Below, piece by piece: positions 20,201-32,300 of a DNA stretch of 64,000 bases. Positions within the stretch are counted from its first letter, which is position 1; each line of letters opens with the position of its first letter. The DNA is taken from NCBI GenBank assembly GCA_032718475.1, contig JAUCBJ010007789.1, positions 40,011-104,010 on the forward strand, in the 5' to 3' direction. The position numbers were made by a program, and so were the translations under genes. The stretch is from Nemertoderma westbladi. Lineage: Eukaryota; Xenacoelomorpha; Nemertodermatida; Nemertodermatidae. The notes under the pieces are model-generated. The model was given only the letters and a program-made list of their open reading frames with translations. It was not told the DNA's origin and did not search any database.

Positions 20201-23200
20201 ATAATAATATAAGAGTTTATCAGCGCTTCAGAGAGATAATAATATAAGAGTTTATCTGTGCTTCAGAGAGATAATAATATAAGAGTTTGTCAGTGCTTCA
20301 GAGAGATAATAATATAAGAGTTTATCAGCGCTTCAGAGAGATAATAATATAAGAGTTTATCAGTCAGTGCTTCAGAGAGATAATAATATAAGAGTTTATC
20401 AGTGCTTCAGAGAGATAATAATATAAGAGTTTATCAGTGCTTCAGAGAGATAATAATATAAGAGTTTATCAGTGCTTCAGAGATATAATAATATAAGAGT
20501 TTATCAGCGCTTCAGAGAGATAATAATATAAGAGTTTATCAGCGCTTCAGAGAGATAATAATATAAGAGTTTATCTGTGCTTCAGAGAGATAATAATATA
20601 AGAGTTTATCAGTGCTTCTGAGATATAATAATATAAGAGTTTATCAGTGCTTCAGAGAGATAATAATATAAGAGTTTATCAGTGCTTCAGACAGTTTATC
20701 AGTGCTTCAGAGAGATAATAATATAAGAGTTTATCAGCGCTTCAGAGATAATAATATAAGAGTTTCAGCGCTTCAGAGAGATAATAATATAAGAGTTTGT
20801 CAGTGCTTCAGAGAGATAATAATATAAGAGTTTATCAGCGCTTCAGAGAGATAATAATATAAGAGTTTATCAGTCAGTGCTTCAGAGAGATAATAATATA
20901 AGAGTTTATCAGCGCTTCAGAGAGATAATAATATAAGAGTTTATCAGTGCTTCAGAGATATAATAATATAAGAGTTTATCAGTGCTTCAGAGAGATAATA
21001 ATATAAGAGTTTATCAGTGCTTCAGAGAGATAATAATATAAGAGTTTATCAGCGCTTCAGAGAGATAATAATATAAGAGTTTATCAGCGCTTCAGAGAGA
21101 TAATAATATAAGAGTTTATCAGTGCTTCAGAGAGATAATAATATAAGAGTTTATCAGTGCTTCAGAGAGATAATAATATAAGAGTTTATCAGCGCTTCAG
21201 AGAGATAATAATATAAGAGTTTATCTGTGCTTCAGAGAGATAATAATATAAGAGTTTATCAGTGCTTCAGAGAGATAATAATATAAGAGTTTATCAGTGC
21301 TTCAGAGAGATAATAATATAAGAGTTTATCAGCGCTTCAGAGAGATAATAATATAAGAGTTTATCAGCGCTTCAGAGATATAATAATATAAGAGTTTATC
21401 AGTGCTTCAGAGAGATAATAATATAAGAGTTTATCAGTGCTTCAGAGATATAATAATATAAGAGTTTATCAGTGCTTCAGAGAGATAATAATATAAGAGT
21501 TTATCAGCGCTTCAGAGAGATAATAATATAAGAGTTTATCTGTGCTTCAGAGAGATAATAATATAAGAGTTTGTCAGTGCTTCAGAGAGATAATAATATA
21601 AGAGTTTATCAGCGCTTCAGAGAGATAATAATATAAGAGTTTATCAGTCAGTGCTTCAGAGAGATAATAATATAAGAGTTTATCAGTGCTTCAGAGAGAT
21701 AATAATATAAGAGTTTATCAGTGCTTCAGAGAGATAATAATATAAGAGTTTATCAGTGCTTCAGAGATATAATAATATAAGAGTTTATCAGCGCTTCAGA
21801 GAGATAATAATATAAGAGTTTATCAGCGCTTCAGAGAGATAATAATATAAGAGTTTATCTGTGCTTCAGAGAGATAATAATATAAGAGTTTATCAGTGCT
21901 TCTGAGATATAATAATATAAGAGTTTATCAGTGCTTCAGAGAGATAATAATATAAGAGTTTATCAGTGCTTCAGACAGTTTATCAGTGCTTCAGAGAGAT
22001 AATAATATAAGAGTTTATCAGCGCTTCAGAGATAATAATATAAGAGTTTCAGCGCTTCAGAGAGATAATAATATAAGAGTTTGTCAGTGCTTCAGAGAGA
22101 TAATAATATAAGAGTTTATCAGCGCTTCAGAGAGATAATAATATAAGAGTTTATCAGTCAGTGCTTCAGAGAGATAATAATATAAGAGTTTATCAGTGCT
22201 TCAGAGAGATAATAATATAAGAGTTTATCAGTGCTTCAGAGAGATAATAATATAAGAGTTTATCAGTGCTTCAGAGATATAATAATATAAGAGTTTATCA
22301 GCGCTTCAGAGAGATAATAATATAAGAGTTTATCAGCGCTTCAGAGAGATAATAATATAAGAGTTTATCTGTGCTTCAGAGAGATAATAATATAAGAGTT
22401 TATCAGTGCTTCTGAGATATAATAATATAAGAGTTTATCAGTGCTTCAGAGAGATAATAATATAAGAGTTTATCAGTGCTTCAGACAGTTTATCAGTGCT
22501 TCAGAGAGATATTAATATAAGAGTTTATCAGCGCTTCAGAGATAATAATATAAGAGTTTCAGCGCTTCAGAGAGATAATAATATAAGAGTTTATCAGTGC
22601 TTCAGAGATATAATAATATAAGAGTTCATCATTGCTTCAGAGAGATAATAATATAAGAGTTTATCAGTGCTTCAGAGAGATAATAATATAAGAGTTTATC
22701 AGTGCTTCAGAGAGATAATAATATAAGAGTTTATCAGTGCTTCAGAGATAATAATATAAGAGTTTCAGCGCTTCAGAGAGATAATAATATAGGAGTTTAT
22801 CAGTGCTTCAGAGATATAATAATATAAGAGTTCATCATTGCTTCAGAGAGATAATAATATAAGAGTTTATCAGTGCTTCAGAGAGATAATAATATAAGAG
22901 TTTATCAGCGCTTCAGAGAGATAATAATATAAGAGTTTATCAGTGCTTCAGAGAGATAATAATATAAGAGTTTATCAGTGCTTCAGACAGTTTATCAGTG
23001 CTTCAGAGAGATAATAATATAAGAGTTTATCAGTGCTTCAGACAGTTTATCAGTGCTTCAGAGAGATAATAATATAAGAGTTTATCAGCGCTTCAGAGAG
23101 ATAATAATATAAGAGTTTATCAGTGCTTCAGACAGTTTATCAGTGCTTCAGAGAGATAATAATATAAGAGTTTATCAGTGCTTCAGAGATAATAATATAA

Positions 23201-24580
23201 GAGTTTCAGCGCTTCAGAGAGATAATAATATAAGAGTTTATCAGTGCTTCAGAGATATAATAATATAAGAGTTCATCATTGCTTCAGAGAGATAATAATA
23301 TAAGAGTTTATCAGTGCTTCAGAGAGATAATAATATAAGAGTTTATCAGCGCTTCAGAGAGATAATAATATAAGAGTTTATCAGTGCTTCAGAGAGATAA
23401 TAATATAAGAGTTTATCAGTGCTTCAGACAGTTTATCAGTGCTTCAGAGAGATAATAATATAAGAGTTTATCAGCGCTTCAGAGAGATAATAATATAAGA
23501 GTTTATCAGTGCTTCAGAGAGATAATAATATAAGAGTTTATCAGCGCTTCAGAGAGATAATAATATAACAGTTTATCAGCGCTTTAGAGAGATAATAATA
23601 TAAGGGTTTATCAGCGCTTCAGAGAGATAATAATATAAGAGTTTATCAGCACTTCAGAGAGATAATAATATAAGAGTTTATCTGTGCTTCAGAGAGATAA
23701 TAATATAAGAGTTTATCAGTGCTTCAGACAGTTTACCAGTGCTTCAGAGAGATAATAATATACGAGTTTATCAGTGCTTCAGAGAGATAATAATATAAGA
23801 GTTTATCAGCGCTTCAGAGAGATAATAATATACGAGTTTATCAGTGCTTCAGAGATATAATAATATAAGAGTTTATCAGCGCTTCAGAGAGATAATAATA
23901 TAAGAGTTTATCAGTGCTTCAGAGATATAAGAGTTTATCAGCGCTTCAGAGAGATAATAATATAAGAGTTTAACAGCGCTTCAGAGATATAATAATATAA
24001 GAGTTTATCAGCGCTTCAGAGAGATAAAAATATAAGAGTTTAACAGCGCTTCAGAGATATAATAATATAAGAGTTTATCAGTGCTTCAGAGAGATAATAA
24101 TATAAGAGTTTATCAGTGCTTCAGAGAGATAATAATATACGAGTTTATCAGTGCTTCAGAGAGATAATAATATAAGAGTTTATCAGCGCTTCAGAGAGAT
24201 AATAATATACGAGTTTATCAGTGCTTCAGAGATATAATAATATAAGAGTTTATCAGCGCTTCAGAGAGATAATAATATAAGAGTTTATCAGTGCTTCAGA
24301 GATATAAGAGTTTATCAGCGCTTCAGAGAGATAATAATATAAGAGTTTAACAGCGCTTCAGAGATATAATAATATAAGAGTTTATCAGCGCTTCAGAGAG
24401 ATAATAATATAAGAGTTTAACAGCGCTTCAGAGATATAATAATATAAGAGTTTATCAGTGCTTCAGAGAGATAATAATATAAGAGTTTATCAGCGCTTCA
24501 GAGAGATAATAATATACGAGTTTATCAGTGCTTCAGAGAGATAATAATATAAGAGTTTTGTCTGTGCTTCAGAGAGATAA
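17263..24580 (+). repeat. 35-bp satellite array, main portion
   Basis: About 7.3 kb, roughly 210 head-to-tail units of 35 bp. Variants include a 33-bp form lacking two bases, GAGATATAATA in place of GAGAGATAATA, and a short 17-18 bp unit CTTCAGACAGTTTATCAG (for example near 20690, 22480, 22985 and 23130). Adjacent units are very similar, so the array is being homogenised. There are no spacers between units and no coding potential. The last recognisable units decay at about 24560-24580. Confidence 0.95.
20285..22590 (+). repeat. Higher-order duplications within the satellite
   Basis: A rare variant, GTTTGTCAGTG, occurs at 20285, 20795, 21569 and 22079, giving spacings of 510, 774 and 510. A second variant, CTTCTGAGATAT, occurs at 20615, 21899 and 22409, giving spacings of 1,284 and 510. 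The shared 510 and 1,284 offsets mean blocks of many units were duplicated together. Confidence 0.75.
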
Positions 24581-24939
24581 TTATTAAGCAATATTTGTCT
24601 TTCAGATTACCATAGTTCTAAAAACCTGTTGGTACCTATGAAGTTGGTAATGTATAGATGTATATATTATATTTGTAAGTATAGTTTGTTAGGAGTTGGA
24701 TGTACTTGTGCAGTATTTACAGTATGTACATGTACAATACAGTAGTACTATGTATTTATTGTATTTATGTTGGCTTTTTGCTTATACTGTATATATGTAA
24801 TGTAATGTACTGTATATTGTGTATTGGTACGTATTTTTATGAGTCGTATGTATATATTGTATTTATGTGTATATTTATATAATGAATATATATATATATT
24901 ATTATTGTATACATAAATCTACATTGTGCATGTTTACAT
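24581..24939. other. AT-rich sequence, no gene seen
   Basis: TA-rich, with many TGTACAGTATGTACATGTAC-like words. No repeat family or coding exon that I can support. Confidence 0.5.
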
Positions 24940-24985
24940 GGAAAGGGAACAGGTTACAGTGGTTTCTAACCAAAAACCATAAACA
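24940..24985 (-). repeat. Dispersed repeat motif, copy 1 of 4
   Basis: On the minus strand this matches GGTTAGAAA...CCACTGTAACCTG, followed by a TTCCCTTTCC-like end. The same motif occurs at 52056-52106 and 52128-52178 (plus strand) and about 61527-61585 (minus strand). Confidence 0.55.
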
Positions 24986-26598
24986 AAACTTTATTGCATT
25001 TGAGTAGGAGAGAACTTTTTCTAATTGCGGTCAGAGTGCTCCGCAATCTGAACACTTTACCTAACGACCCTATTATTATACGAACCTCGTACAACGGTTC
25101 TTCCCCGTCTGCCACACATTCACATATCGGACATCCCAACTCGTCCTCCTTCCATCCAAACAGACACTGAACTTCACACTCAGCCGCTACAAAATCATTT
25201 CCACAAACATCCATTCGCTTCCCTTTCAACGAATCCATTTGTCTTTGCAGTTGATCCTCTGTAAAGTATAACATTATGTTCATAACCTAGAGAATAGGCC
25301 TATAGTGTATCATCAACGTTGGAAATTACTGGGGACGTTTTGACGACGTTCCTTCATATCGCACCACCGACCGAGACTCTCCCCTACAACAGGCCCCATC
25401 ATTTAAGACAGGCTAAGGTGACGGCACAAAGTCACGGCGACGGCACACCGGGATCCCGAAATGTCTGTGTCTGGTTAATACTGTATTTTTGCTTTTTACG
25501 CCTTTTATACGCTATTCTGTCCCTATAGGAATCTTTGCATATTTTAAAAATACCGCAATTCTACACAAGAAATACGCTTACGATTATTTTTCTTAGAAAT
25601 TTGTGCTGTTTGTAGGCCTATATTTGTGAATCGCTTCCAGTTGTATTTTGTGTCATATTAAAAATAAATATAACATATTACTTTTAAAACAGAAATGTTA
25701 TGTTAATACCCCTGCCTTCCATCAATCCAGTGTGCGCCGTTGGGTTGGGGTGGTGCAGATTAAGAGGGGGGTTAAGATGGGGGGGGGGGGGGTGTGTCTT
25801 TTCCCTCTTTTTGATTTAATGGTGTTTGGTTAAATTTTTTAGATACCGACTTTGTGATACAGTATATAATCACTCAATATTTATCTGTATCTCATAACTA
25901 AGTCTCGTGCTGCGCGAAGGCCCCACGAACGTGTTATAGTCTAGATCATACCTACATCATACCTCATGCCTACATCAAATACTGTATTGTTGATGTGCCA
26001 TCTATATTTTATCTATATTCATATCTATATATCTATCATCTATATTTATATTTTCTATATTTTTTGGAGATGGCACTGCTGCTGTAACAACTCATTAAAT
26101 TTTTCCACTGTTGGGTAATGATGATACAGGAATAGGCCTAGTAATAGGCCGTAGTAAAGTCAACCATGAAGGAGAGGAATATCGGATATTTTAAAAGAAA
26201 ATCTCATATAAATTGCTACAAATCGGGATATACACCCATACTGCAGACTTTCTCAAACTGGTTTGTTTGTCAACACTTCAAGGTATTTCTCACAACCAAA
26301 AATCTGTTTAACGTAGGCCTATAAAGGCCCGTAGATCTATAGAGGAATTACTTATACTGGTCCACTCATCCCCTGTCATATTGATCTTCAAGTCGCTTTT
26401 TGAAGTCCAATAACATTTTCTTTCGTGCTTATCTTACTTAACTTAAGATGCCCAGTTTTTATTTTTTTTCAAATAATATTTATTTATTAGCAGCTAACAA
26501 TAACAACTTAGGCCGCTCATTAAAAATATAAAAATCTGGAATGACTTACCTATGCCGTAACACATCGAAAACAACGCGAAAATGATCAATAGATTCAT
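24966..26598 (-). CDS. Small secreted cysteine-rich protein, antistasin-like, two exons
   Basis: Exon 1 (26598-26550) starts in good context (AAAGCCATGA) and encodes a signal peptide, MNLLIIFALFSMCYGI, ending at a consensus donor (G/GTAAGT). Exon 2 begins at 25258 after TTTACAG. The split codon joins in phase to Glu and the frame continues EDQLQRQMDSLKGKRMDVCG. The cysteine pattern is C-x8-C-x3-C-x10-C-x2-C-x-C, with GCPICEC at its end, as in antistasin-type protease-inhibitor repeats. The frame stays open to 24966; the last part (after about 25090) is not cysteine-rich and may be UTR or intron. An AATAAA lies at about 24990-24995 on the minus strand. The product is probably extracellular. 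Only one repeat is visible, so it could be a short member or a gene with further exons outside what I recognise. Confidence 0.6.
25259..26549 (-). other. Intron of the antistasin-like gene
   Basis: Bounded by GTAAGT at 26549-26544 and TTTACAG at 25265-25259. It holds a 14-base G run (25779-25792), a CTATAT-rich stretch near 26000-26060, and at 25903-25934 a 32-bp sequence also found inverted at 63316-63347. No exon seen inside. Confidence 0.5.
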
Positions 26599-27601
26599 GG
26601 CTTTACCGACTATAACTCTTTATTTTACTGCGTAATTTTAGCTGAAACTTTATTTTGTAATTAAATTTGCAAATTTAACTAAAAATTTCACATTATATTT
26701 TTTCTGTTGACAATATTATATAGAAAATTACAACTAGGCAAACATTGATTTAAATGTAGATCCATTAAAAAATTAAGGACATAAGGCAGACTATCCATCG
26801 TAGACTTATATTGCCGCACAGAAATACTAAAACATTTATTTACCCTTCAATTAATATACTGTATTATTGGCCTGATGTTTAATGTAATTGAATTCCCATA
26901 ATATTGAATATTATTTCCCAATGACGGCCTGTCATTAACGGCCTGTCAAATTAATGTTGCGGCATGAAGTTGATTTCCTGGGGCGAGCCACGAAGTTGGC
27001 GGAGGTTTAGCGAACTGACGCTGAATTCTGGCTCACCCACTATGGAGGAGGTAGATGAAACTATCTTTGTTTCTTTGTTCTTTGTTTCAAATGCAATCTC
27101 ATCAAGATTTGTAGAACTTGAAGAAATTTTTTTGAGCACGACAGGGGTGGCTACTGAGGTCGCTTCTAGCTGGATTGGTTCCTCCGCTTGGTTGGGGGGG
27201 GGGGGGGGGGGGGTCCATAACACCAGTCTGTATTTGTCCAATCGAGAAACAAGGTTTAATAATGGGTCTCTCGATCACCGATTGATGGAGATTGGAAATA
27301 CATATGTCTCGGAATATAGCGAAGCCACCACTGGCTAGCTCATCCGCTTCGGAGCGACGTAGCTCTCGCTGAGACAGTGATTTCACACGGAACTGACTGT
27401 CAATGTTGGCAAAGGGGGTTAAGAAACTTCAAAAGCATTCGAAGTTTAGAAATTTACCAAGTTCGTCGAGTTTGGCGAGTTGGGTTCCCAACAACAACGG
27501 GTGCGCTCTCAACGTGCGGCTACAGACATCCGCAAGCCATCCTGATAACGCCTAGTTCTCGAATATGAGGTATATCGCAAGAGAGGGGCGTAAGGGATTG
27601 C
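26599..27601. other. Noncoding or unassigned sequence
   Basis: AT-rich to 26940. At 27195-27213 there is a 19-base G run. Open frames around 26951-27386 on the minus strand are short, proline-coded through the G run and unlike known domains; I do not call them genes. Possibly the 3' remnant of the degraded BEL element to the right. Confidence 0.35.
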
Positions 27602-28442
27602 TCATAATGCTATATACAGCGCCAGGGGTGGTGAGTGGTCCTTGAAAGTAATAAGGCGAATGTGAGTCACCATAAACTTGAGAATATGTCTCGCGATCGG
27701 TTTCCTTGAAGTTCCAACCATACTCTTTAACGCAATGTGGCCAGAGGACGTATGGTCAACTCTGCTATACCTATCGTTAGCGTTGTATCGATGCATGACC
27801 CGGAAAAAGCCGCGGGATTGCGCCCAAGGAAGGATGACTTGGGTGTCGACAAAGGGATATGGTATGTCATGGATTATAGGGAAATCGTCGGTGAAGTCCC
27901 GATATATGGTTAAACCGAGTTTATAAACTGATTCGTCCAAGAGAATGTCCAGTATGGGTTGCAGCAATAATGCTGCGTCTATTCCCATGGTCGGGTGTCG
28001 GTTCGTTTCATTAACATAAGCCTCCGCTTTGACAAACTGTTGATGTCTCGCACAGCGTTGATAGGCTGTCATGGCTGGGAAAACGCTGTTGGTGCTGTGA
28101 CAAGTACGCGTAAAAAACGTGCGTGGCTCCAGTGAGGCCGTGGATGTGAATCAACCAAGTTGAACCGAGCTCGTAATCCAGCACTGAGCCTTCGTTATCA
28201 TAGATCACAACGCCATAGCTGTGAATAGCGTTAACTGTATGTAACCATTCAGCATTAGCCACTTCTGTGGTCAGTTCTACTGGTTTCCATAACGTATCCA
28301 ACAAACCGGGTTCCCCACGAGCTATTCTTATAGATTCATAACTAGGCATTTCATTTGTATTTGCATTTGGTTCGATATATTTCAAATCATCTTCAAGGAA
28401 GGCTACATCCAAGTTCCAGTGGACGAGGCGACGGTTATCCAT
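27602..28442 (-). pseudogene. Unidentified ORF pair, possibly one broken gene
   Basis: Two overlapping frames: 28011-28442 (143 residues, starting MDNRRLVHWNLDVAFLEDDL) and 27602-28072 (156 residues, with YRDFTDDFPIIHDIPYPFVD and RVMHRYNANDR). The overlap near an A-rich run at about 28080 suggests a single product of about 280 residues with one frame change. It lies downstream of a degraded BEL RT, where RNase H and integrase would be expected, but resembles neither. By eye there is only a faint likeness to gamma-butyrobetaine/trimethyllysine dioxygenases (a WLHTVNAIHSYGVVIYDN-like stretch), and I do not see their HxD iron site. It could be a captured host gene fragment, an element accessory gene or an unrelated degraded gene. 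Confidence 0.35.
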
Positions 28443-28600
28443 AGATGTTTTTCATACTCCGGTTATATTACTCCGAGATTCGTTGTCGCTGTGTATCGAA
28501 ATTATCTATTGAGTCGTCATTAGAAGTATCCATGATTGTTATCAACAATGTGTAAATATTAATAATTCAACAGAAGTAAACCAATGAGTCAATATAATTG

Positions 28601-28798
28601 TTATAATAACTTACCAGGCCATCCATGCTGACGCGTATTTCTACTATCATTCTCCTTCCACATACGTGGAACGAGGTCTCGAGCCCGCAATATAACTGGG
28701 CTGCTGAATCCTAGGGGGTCGAAAGAAGCACTGAGTATGCCTAGGCAAATATGTTTGGTTAGGGTACCGCCCTTTCTTAACTTCACTTTAAATTCCAT
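28601..28798 (-). pseudogene. Peptidase_A17-region fragment of BEL copy C
   Basis: A 65-residue frame with ASFDPLGFSSPVILRARDLV, the conserved segment just after RT in BEL pol. The frame ends at 28601, right at a GTAAGT word, and the rest of the domain is not found nearby. Confidence 0.7.
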
Positions 28799-28878
28799 AA
28801 TGTCACTTTATGTAAGCCAACGAAGACTTAATGGCTTCATCTCCGGTAGGCCGTCCTTTCTCAAGTTCTAATTCGGTA

Positions 28879-29787
28879 TCACCACGCTGGGCGGGGGGTA
28901 TGGCCTTTAAAAACTCGTGAATCTTCGTGACTCGTCGAATTGCTCGTGAATTTCGTTAGGCGAAATCCTCCAAGTTTCAGGCAGTTTACTGTCCCTTGAG
29001 CAATGTCGATGACTTCTGTTATGATCGGGACTTGTTTCGGGTTGTCTTCTATGTAGATATCCCGTTTGATATTATTTATGACGGATGGGGGAAATTCATC
29101 CCGATGGTCATCAGCTGTTCGATGTAGCACTGAACATGAGTTCGATGGGCTGGAAATTATACCAAACGCCTGAATGGTCATGCAATACTCTACTGGATCG
29201 GAATTTAGGTCCCCTTCTGTCCACCACAAGAAACACATGATGTCCCGGTCAATGTCTAAAGCTTTCACTTGCAGGAACATACCCTCTATGTCTGAAGCGA
29301 AGGCAATGGCATATTGTCGCATATGTATTAATATTCCGGGCAAAGACTGCAACAAGTTGGTTCCAAGCAATAGTTCCGAGTTAAGGGATTGTCTTTGGTA
29401 TTTAGCTGAACCGTCGAACACTACCCTAATACGTCCTGGCTTGTCCTCCAGTTCGACGTAATGGTGGTTAAGGTAGTATGTCCAGTCAGTCTTGGGGGAG
29501 TCTGATGGGACCAGTTCCGCATATCCCTTGCTTATGAACTTAGTCATTTGCTCCTTATATAACTCATAATCTGTCGGGTTGGCGGTGAGACGCCTTTCCA
29601 GCTGTAAAATGCGTTTATGCGCAAGCGTCTCATTATTAAATAGGGGGGACTGCCAGAGAAGCCCCACTTCGTATTTGCCTTGTTCCTGCAAAAACCTGGT
29701 GGTGGTTCTCTGAATCTGTTTTGCTCGCTCCTCTTCCACTGACAATGCCTTGTCATTGGAGTTTTGCTCAAGTATCTCCTGCTGCAT
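28879..29787 (-). pseudogene. pol: Reverse transcriptase fragment of BEL copy C
   Basis: A 302-residue frame with BEL RT landmarks: TDWTYYLNHHYVELEDKPGR, VVFDGSAKYQ, SDIEGMFLQVKALDIDRDIM and FLWW. The usual YVDD is replaced by YIED, followed by Asn, so the second catalytic Asp is displaced or lost and the enzyme is probably dead. The frame loses homology after GGFRLTKFTSNS and stops at 28879. Confidence 0.8.
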
Positions 29788-29953
29788 TCAAGTGACTGTA
29801 TGTTCTTCTAGTTTTAGAAGACGCTTGGCTTCCTCGAGCTCGCTCAGTTCTTGCTGAAGGTCGGGAGGTGTGTGTAGTAAATTGCACAACTCCAACTGGG
29901 TTCTAAGCAATTGTTGGTTGGTCATCGGGGACACGATGTTGGGTTCACTGTAC

Positions 29954-30616
29954 CTAGTAAGGAAACAGTCTTGGTCTGAGGACAGGGTCGCTGTCGGTCT
30001 GGTCAGGGGTAGTCAAGACGTCCACTTCTGTCTCTATGGTCTCATTGCAAAGGTGTGCCACTAAATTGCAAGTGTCGGTGTCTGTATTTGTTGATCCCTT
30101 TCGCTCCAATAGCGTTTTTTGGGAAGGCCCGGTACAGAACCATCCAACTCTTGTCCGACAGGCGTAGGCTGACATTGGTTCTGGATGTCTGGGTCGTTTC
30201 TCCAGAATCTCTAAGGCCTCGGGTACATTTTGGCCTATCAACATCTGTATGCCTAGGTAGTCTGGGGTGAAACGGTGAATATTATGATTACTTACGAGGG
30301 CATCATCATCCCAGTCATAAGCCTTGGCTTGACTTTTGGCAAAATTCCGGATGACGACCATTTTTATGTTAGAGACCCTATACCAGCCACTGGTATCTTG
30401 CGGGGTGGACAGGGATGCCTTATAGTACTTTGTTTCAATCGTGGATTGCCAACGTTTCATTATCCCAGATAATGTTAGTTTCATGTCATGGCCCTGTTCT
30501 CTGGTGAACAAGGATTCGGCTAACTCTGCGTCTATGAAGGTGCCCGTACTTCCTGTGTCCATTAAAGCATTTACCACAACGCTACTACTTCCCGCGTGGA
30601 GCCGGACTTGGAGCAC
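29954..30616 (-). pseudogene. Aspartic protease fragment (DUF1758 type) of BEL copy C
   Basis: A 220-residue frame with active-site motif ALMDTGSTGTFIDAELAESL near residue 16 and downstream IQMLIGQNVPEAL, typical of BEL protease. It ends at 29954; RT resumes in another frame at 29787, so the polyprotein is interrupted. Confidence 0.75.
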
Positions 30617-30939
30617 CGGAAACTCTCTGACTCCAGCATCCTGAAATGACTGGGTGTTGGGATTGTTCTCAATTTTGAAACAATCTTCTGATACGGGTTC
30701 CTTATGCTAACATGGTTATAGCATTCATCGTCATCTGTAAACTCTCCAGGGTAGAATTCATCCAGTCCTTCATCAGATGAGTCTGTCTCACAATCAGTGA
30801 AGTGTACACATTGGTCCATTTCTCCCTTCAGGACCTGGTCTAGGTGTAGCAAGGGGTGATGAGAGCCCTGACATACTGGACACGTTTTCATGTTTATTAG
30901 TCTACACTTACGTCTCAAATGTCCTGGTCTAAGACACAA
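30571..30939 (-). pseudogene. Gag zinc-binding segment of BEL copy C
   Basis: A 122-residue frame starting at CLRPGHLRRKC and followed by CPVCQGSHHPLLH, the paired Cys/His motifs typical of the gag-protease junction in BEL elements. Acidic sequence follows. It overlaps the protease frame by 46 bp in a different frame. Confidence 0.65.
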
Positions 30940-31105
30940 GAATCATGTCGACAAGTCCAAAGCTGTCTGTTGTCTCTCTTTTAGTGCCTTTTTTAGGAAG
31001 ACGTTGCATTTCACGAGTGGATGTGTGTCTATTTTACAAAGAGGGCACTTGAGGTTGGTAGTGCCGGCGGTGATTGTATTATACGCTTTCGTGGTCGTCT
31101 TACGG

Positions 31106-31537
31106 TTATCCATATATGCTTTCCTGGGGGGTACTATTAGTCTTGGGAGGATGTGTCATCCTATTTGGCTTGCCCTGGCCGCTATGTCTATTCTCACCTC
31201 TGGAGTTCATGTCACCATAATATATGTTTTCACATCCCTCTGTGTCTGAACCAGAGTGATCAGAGGGACACTCTTCATAATTTGTGACATAGGCGTATCG
31301 CTTCTTGGTTGCTGTCTTATCAGTGTTTTTTGTGTCTGAACGGGTGCTTCTTTCCCGGTTTACCATGATAAGATACGTGGAGGTCTCTGCCTTCAAGAAA
31401 CTTCTAAACGAGTCCATATCGGGGAAGCATCCATGATTGAGTTTGTAATTATAAGTGTATCGGTTCCATCTGGTTCCAGTGGAGCCCTTTGGAAGCGCAC
31501 TGGAAACGAACTGTACTGTCATGGTTGTATCATACAC
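31106..31537 (-). pseudogene. Gag-like fragment of BEL copy C (tentative)
   Basis: A 143-residue frame, polar and Ser/Thr-rich, immediately upstream of the zinc-binding segment. FPDMDSFRSFLKAET could be a gag helix. No firm domain is recognised; the assignment rests on position and strand. Confidence 0.35.
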
Positions 31538-32299
31538 TTGTTTCTGTCCTAGCCAATCAAGATGGTGACAAATTTCCTCTACTTCAACTCAAAACGGGAT
31601 CGTAGAGTTTAGCAGGATCTATTTTTAGAGATTAATCTATCATACATGTTGCGTGCCAAGCATTATTCATTGCCATGGTCGGAGTTGCCTGATATTTTGT
31701 ACATAATGGTCATCGTTATGTAGGCTGGGATCTAACGGGGGTGCATAAGCCTCTGAAGATGAAGGAGGGTCACCTTGGGGGAATGCTTCACCTGGGATGT
31801 CTGGCGCAAACCTAACTCCATTTCTGTGGTAGGCTTCCCTTTGCCTGTCAGGGGGGGCTGATATCCATACGCTGGATGATAACGGCGTTCCTGGTCACGG
31901 ATGCCGGGTCCCCACCGCCGACTCTTTTGAGGCTAAGTGGGCCGATCCGGGCATCAGGTGCCTATCATCCAGTTGATTTTGACAGTTGTAGTATATTGTC
32001 GAGCGGGGATTCATTTCATCCCTAGATGTCCATTTATTATTGCTTCCTCCTTCATAAAGGATGTGATACTTTGGAATTTTCTCCCAAGCTGATGACTGGG
32101 AATATTCCAGTGCCAAATGACATTCTATCATCCTTTGACCAGGCTAAGATACTAGACAGGTAGTTAGGTCTGGGGGGTTCTAGACAAGCTATATGAGAGG
32201 TATTGTGGGAGATCAGGGCTTCGCTGGGTATTTCTTTAGCTACGATTGGTACACCTACTGGTGGTACAACATCTCTATTGCTTGCGGTAGGGGGTTGCT
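31538..32299. other. Unassigned sequence between BEL copy C and a LINE
   Basis: A 78-residue minus-strand frame at 31895-32131 has no recognised domain. The rest may be the 5' part of copy C. No LTR found. Confidence 0.35.
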
Positions 32300-32300
32300 G

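Larger units (their letters stand above)
28601..31537 (-). mobile_element. Degraded BEL/Pao element, copy C
   Basis: Minus-strand fragments in BEL order: gag-like 31537-31106, a Cys/His knuckle region 30939-30571, protease 30616-29954, RT 29787-28879, and Peptidase_A17 start 28798-28601. RNase H, integrase and LTRs are not recognised. Its sequence is distant from copies A and B, so it is another BEL lineage. Several stops and frame changes and an altered RT active site indicate an old, inactive copy. Confidence 0.8.

Noticed and set aside
17263-24580. Repeat array that might be taken for CRISPR
   Set aside because: Units are directly adjacent with no unique spacers, the period is 35 bp throughout, and the window is eukaryotic. 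It is a satellite.
26951-27386. Minus-strand ORFs of about 95 residues with polyproline
   Set aside because: The polyproline comes from the 19-base G run; no domain and no supporting splice or start signals.
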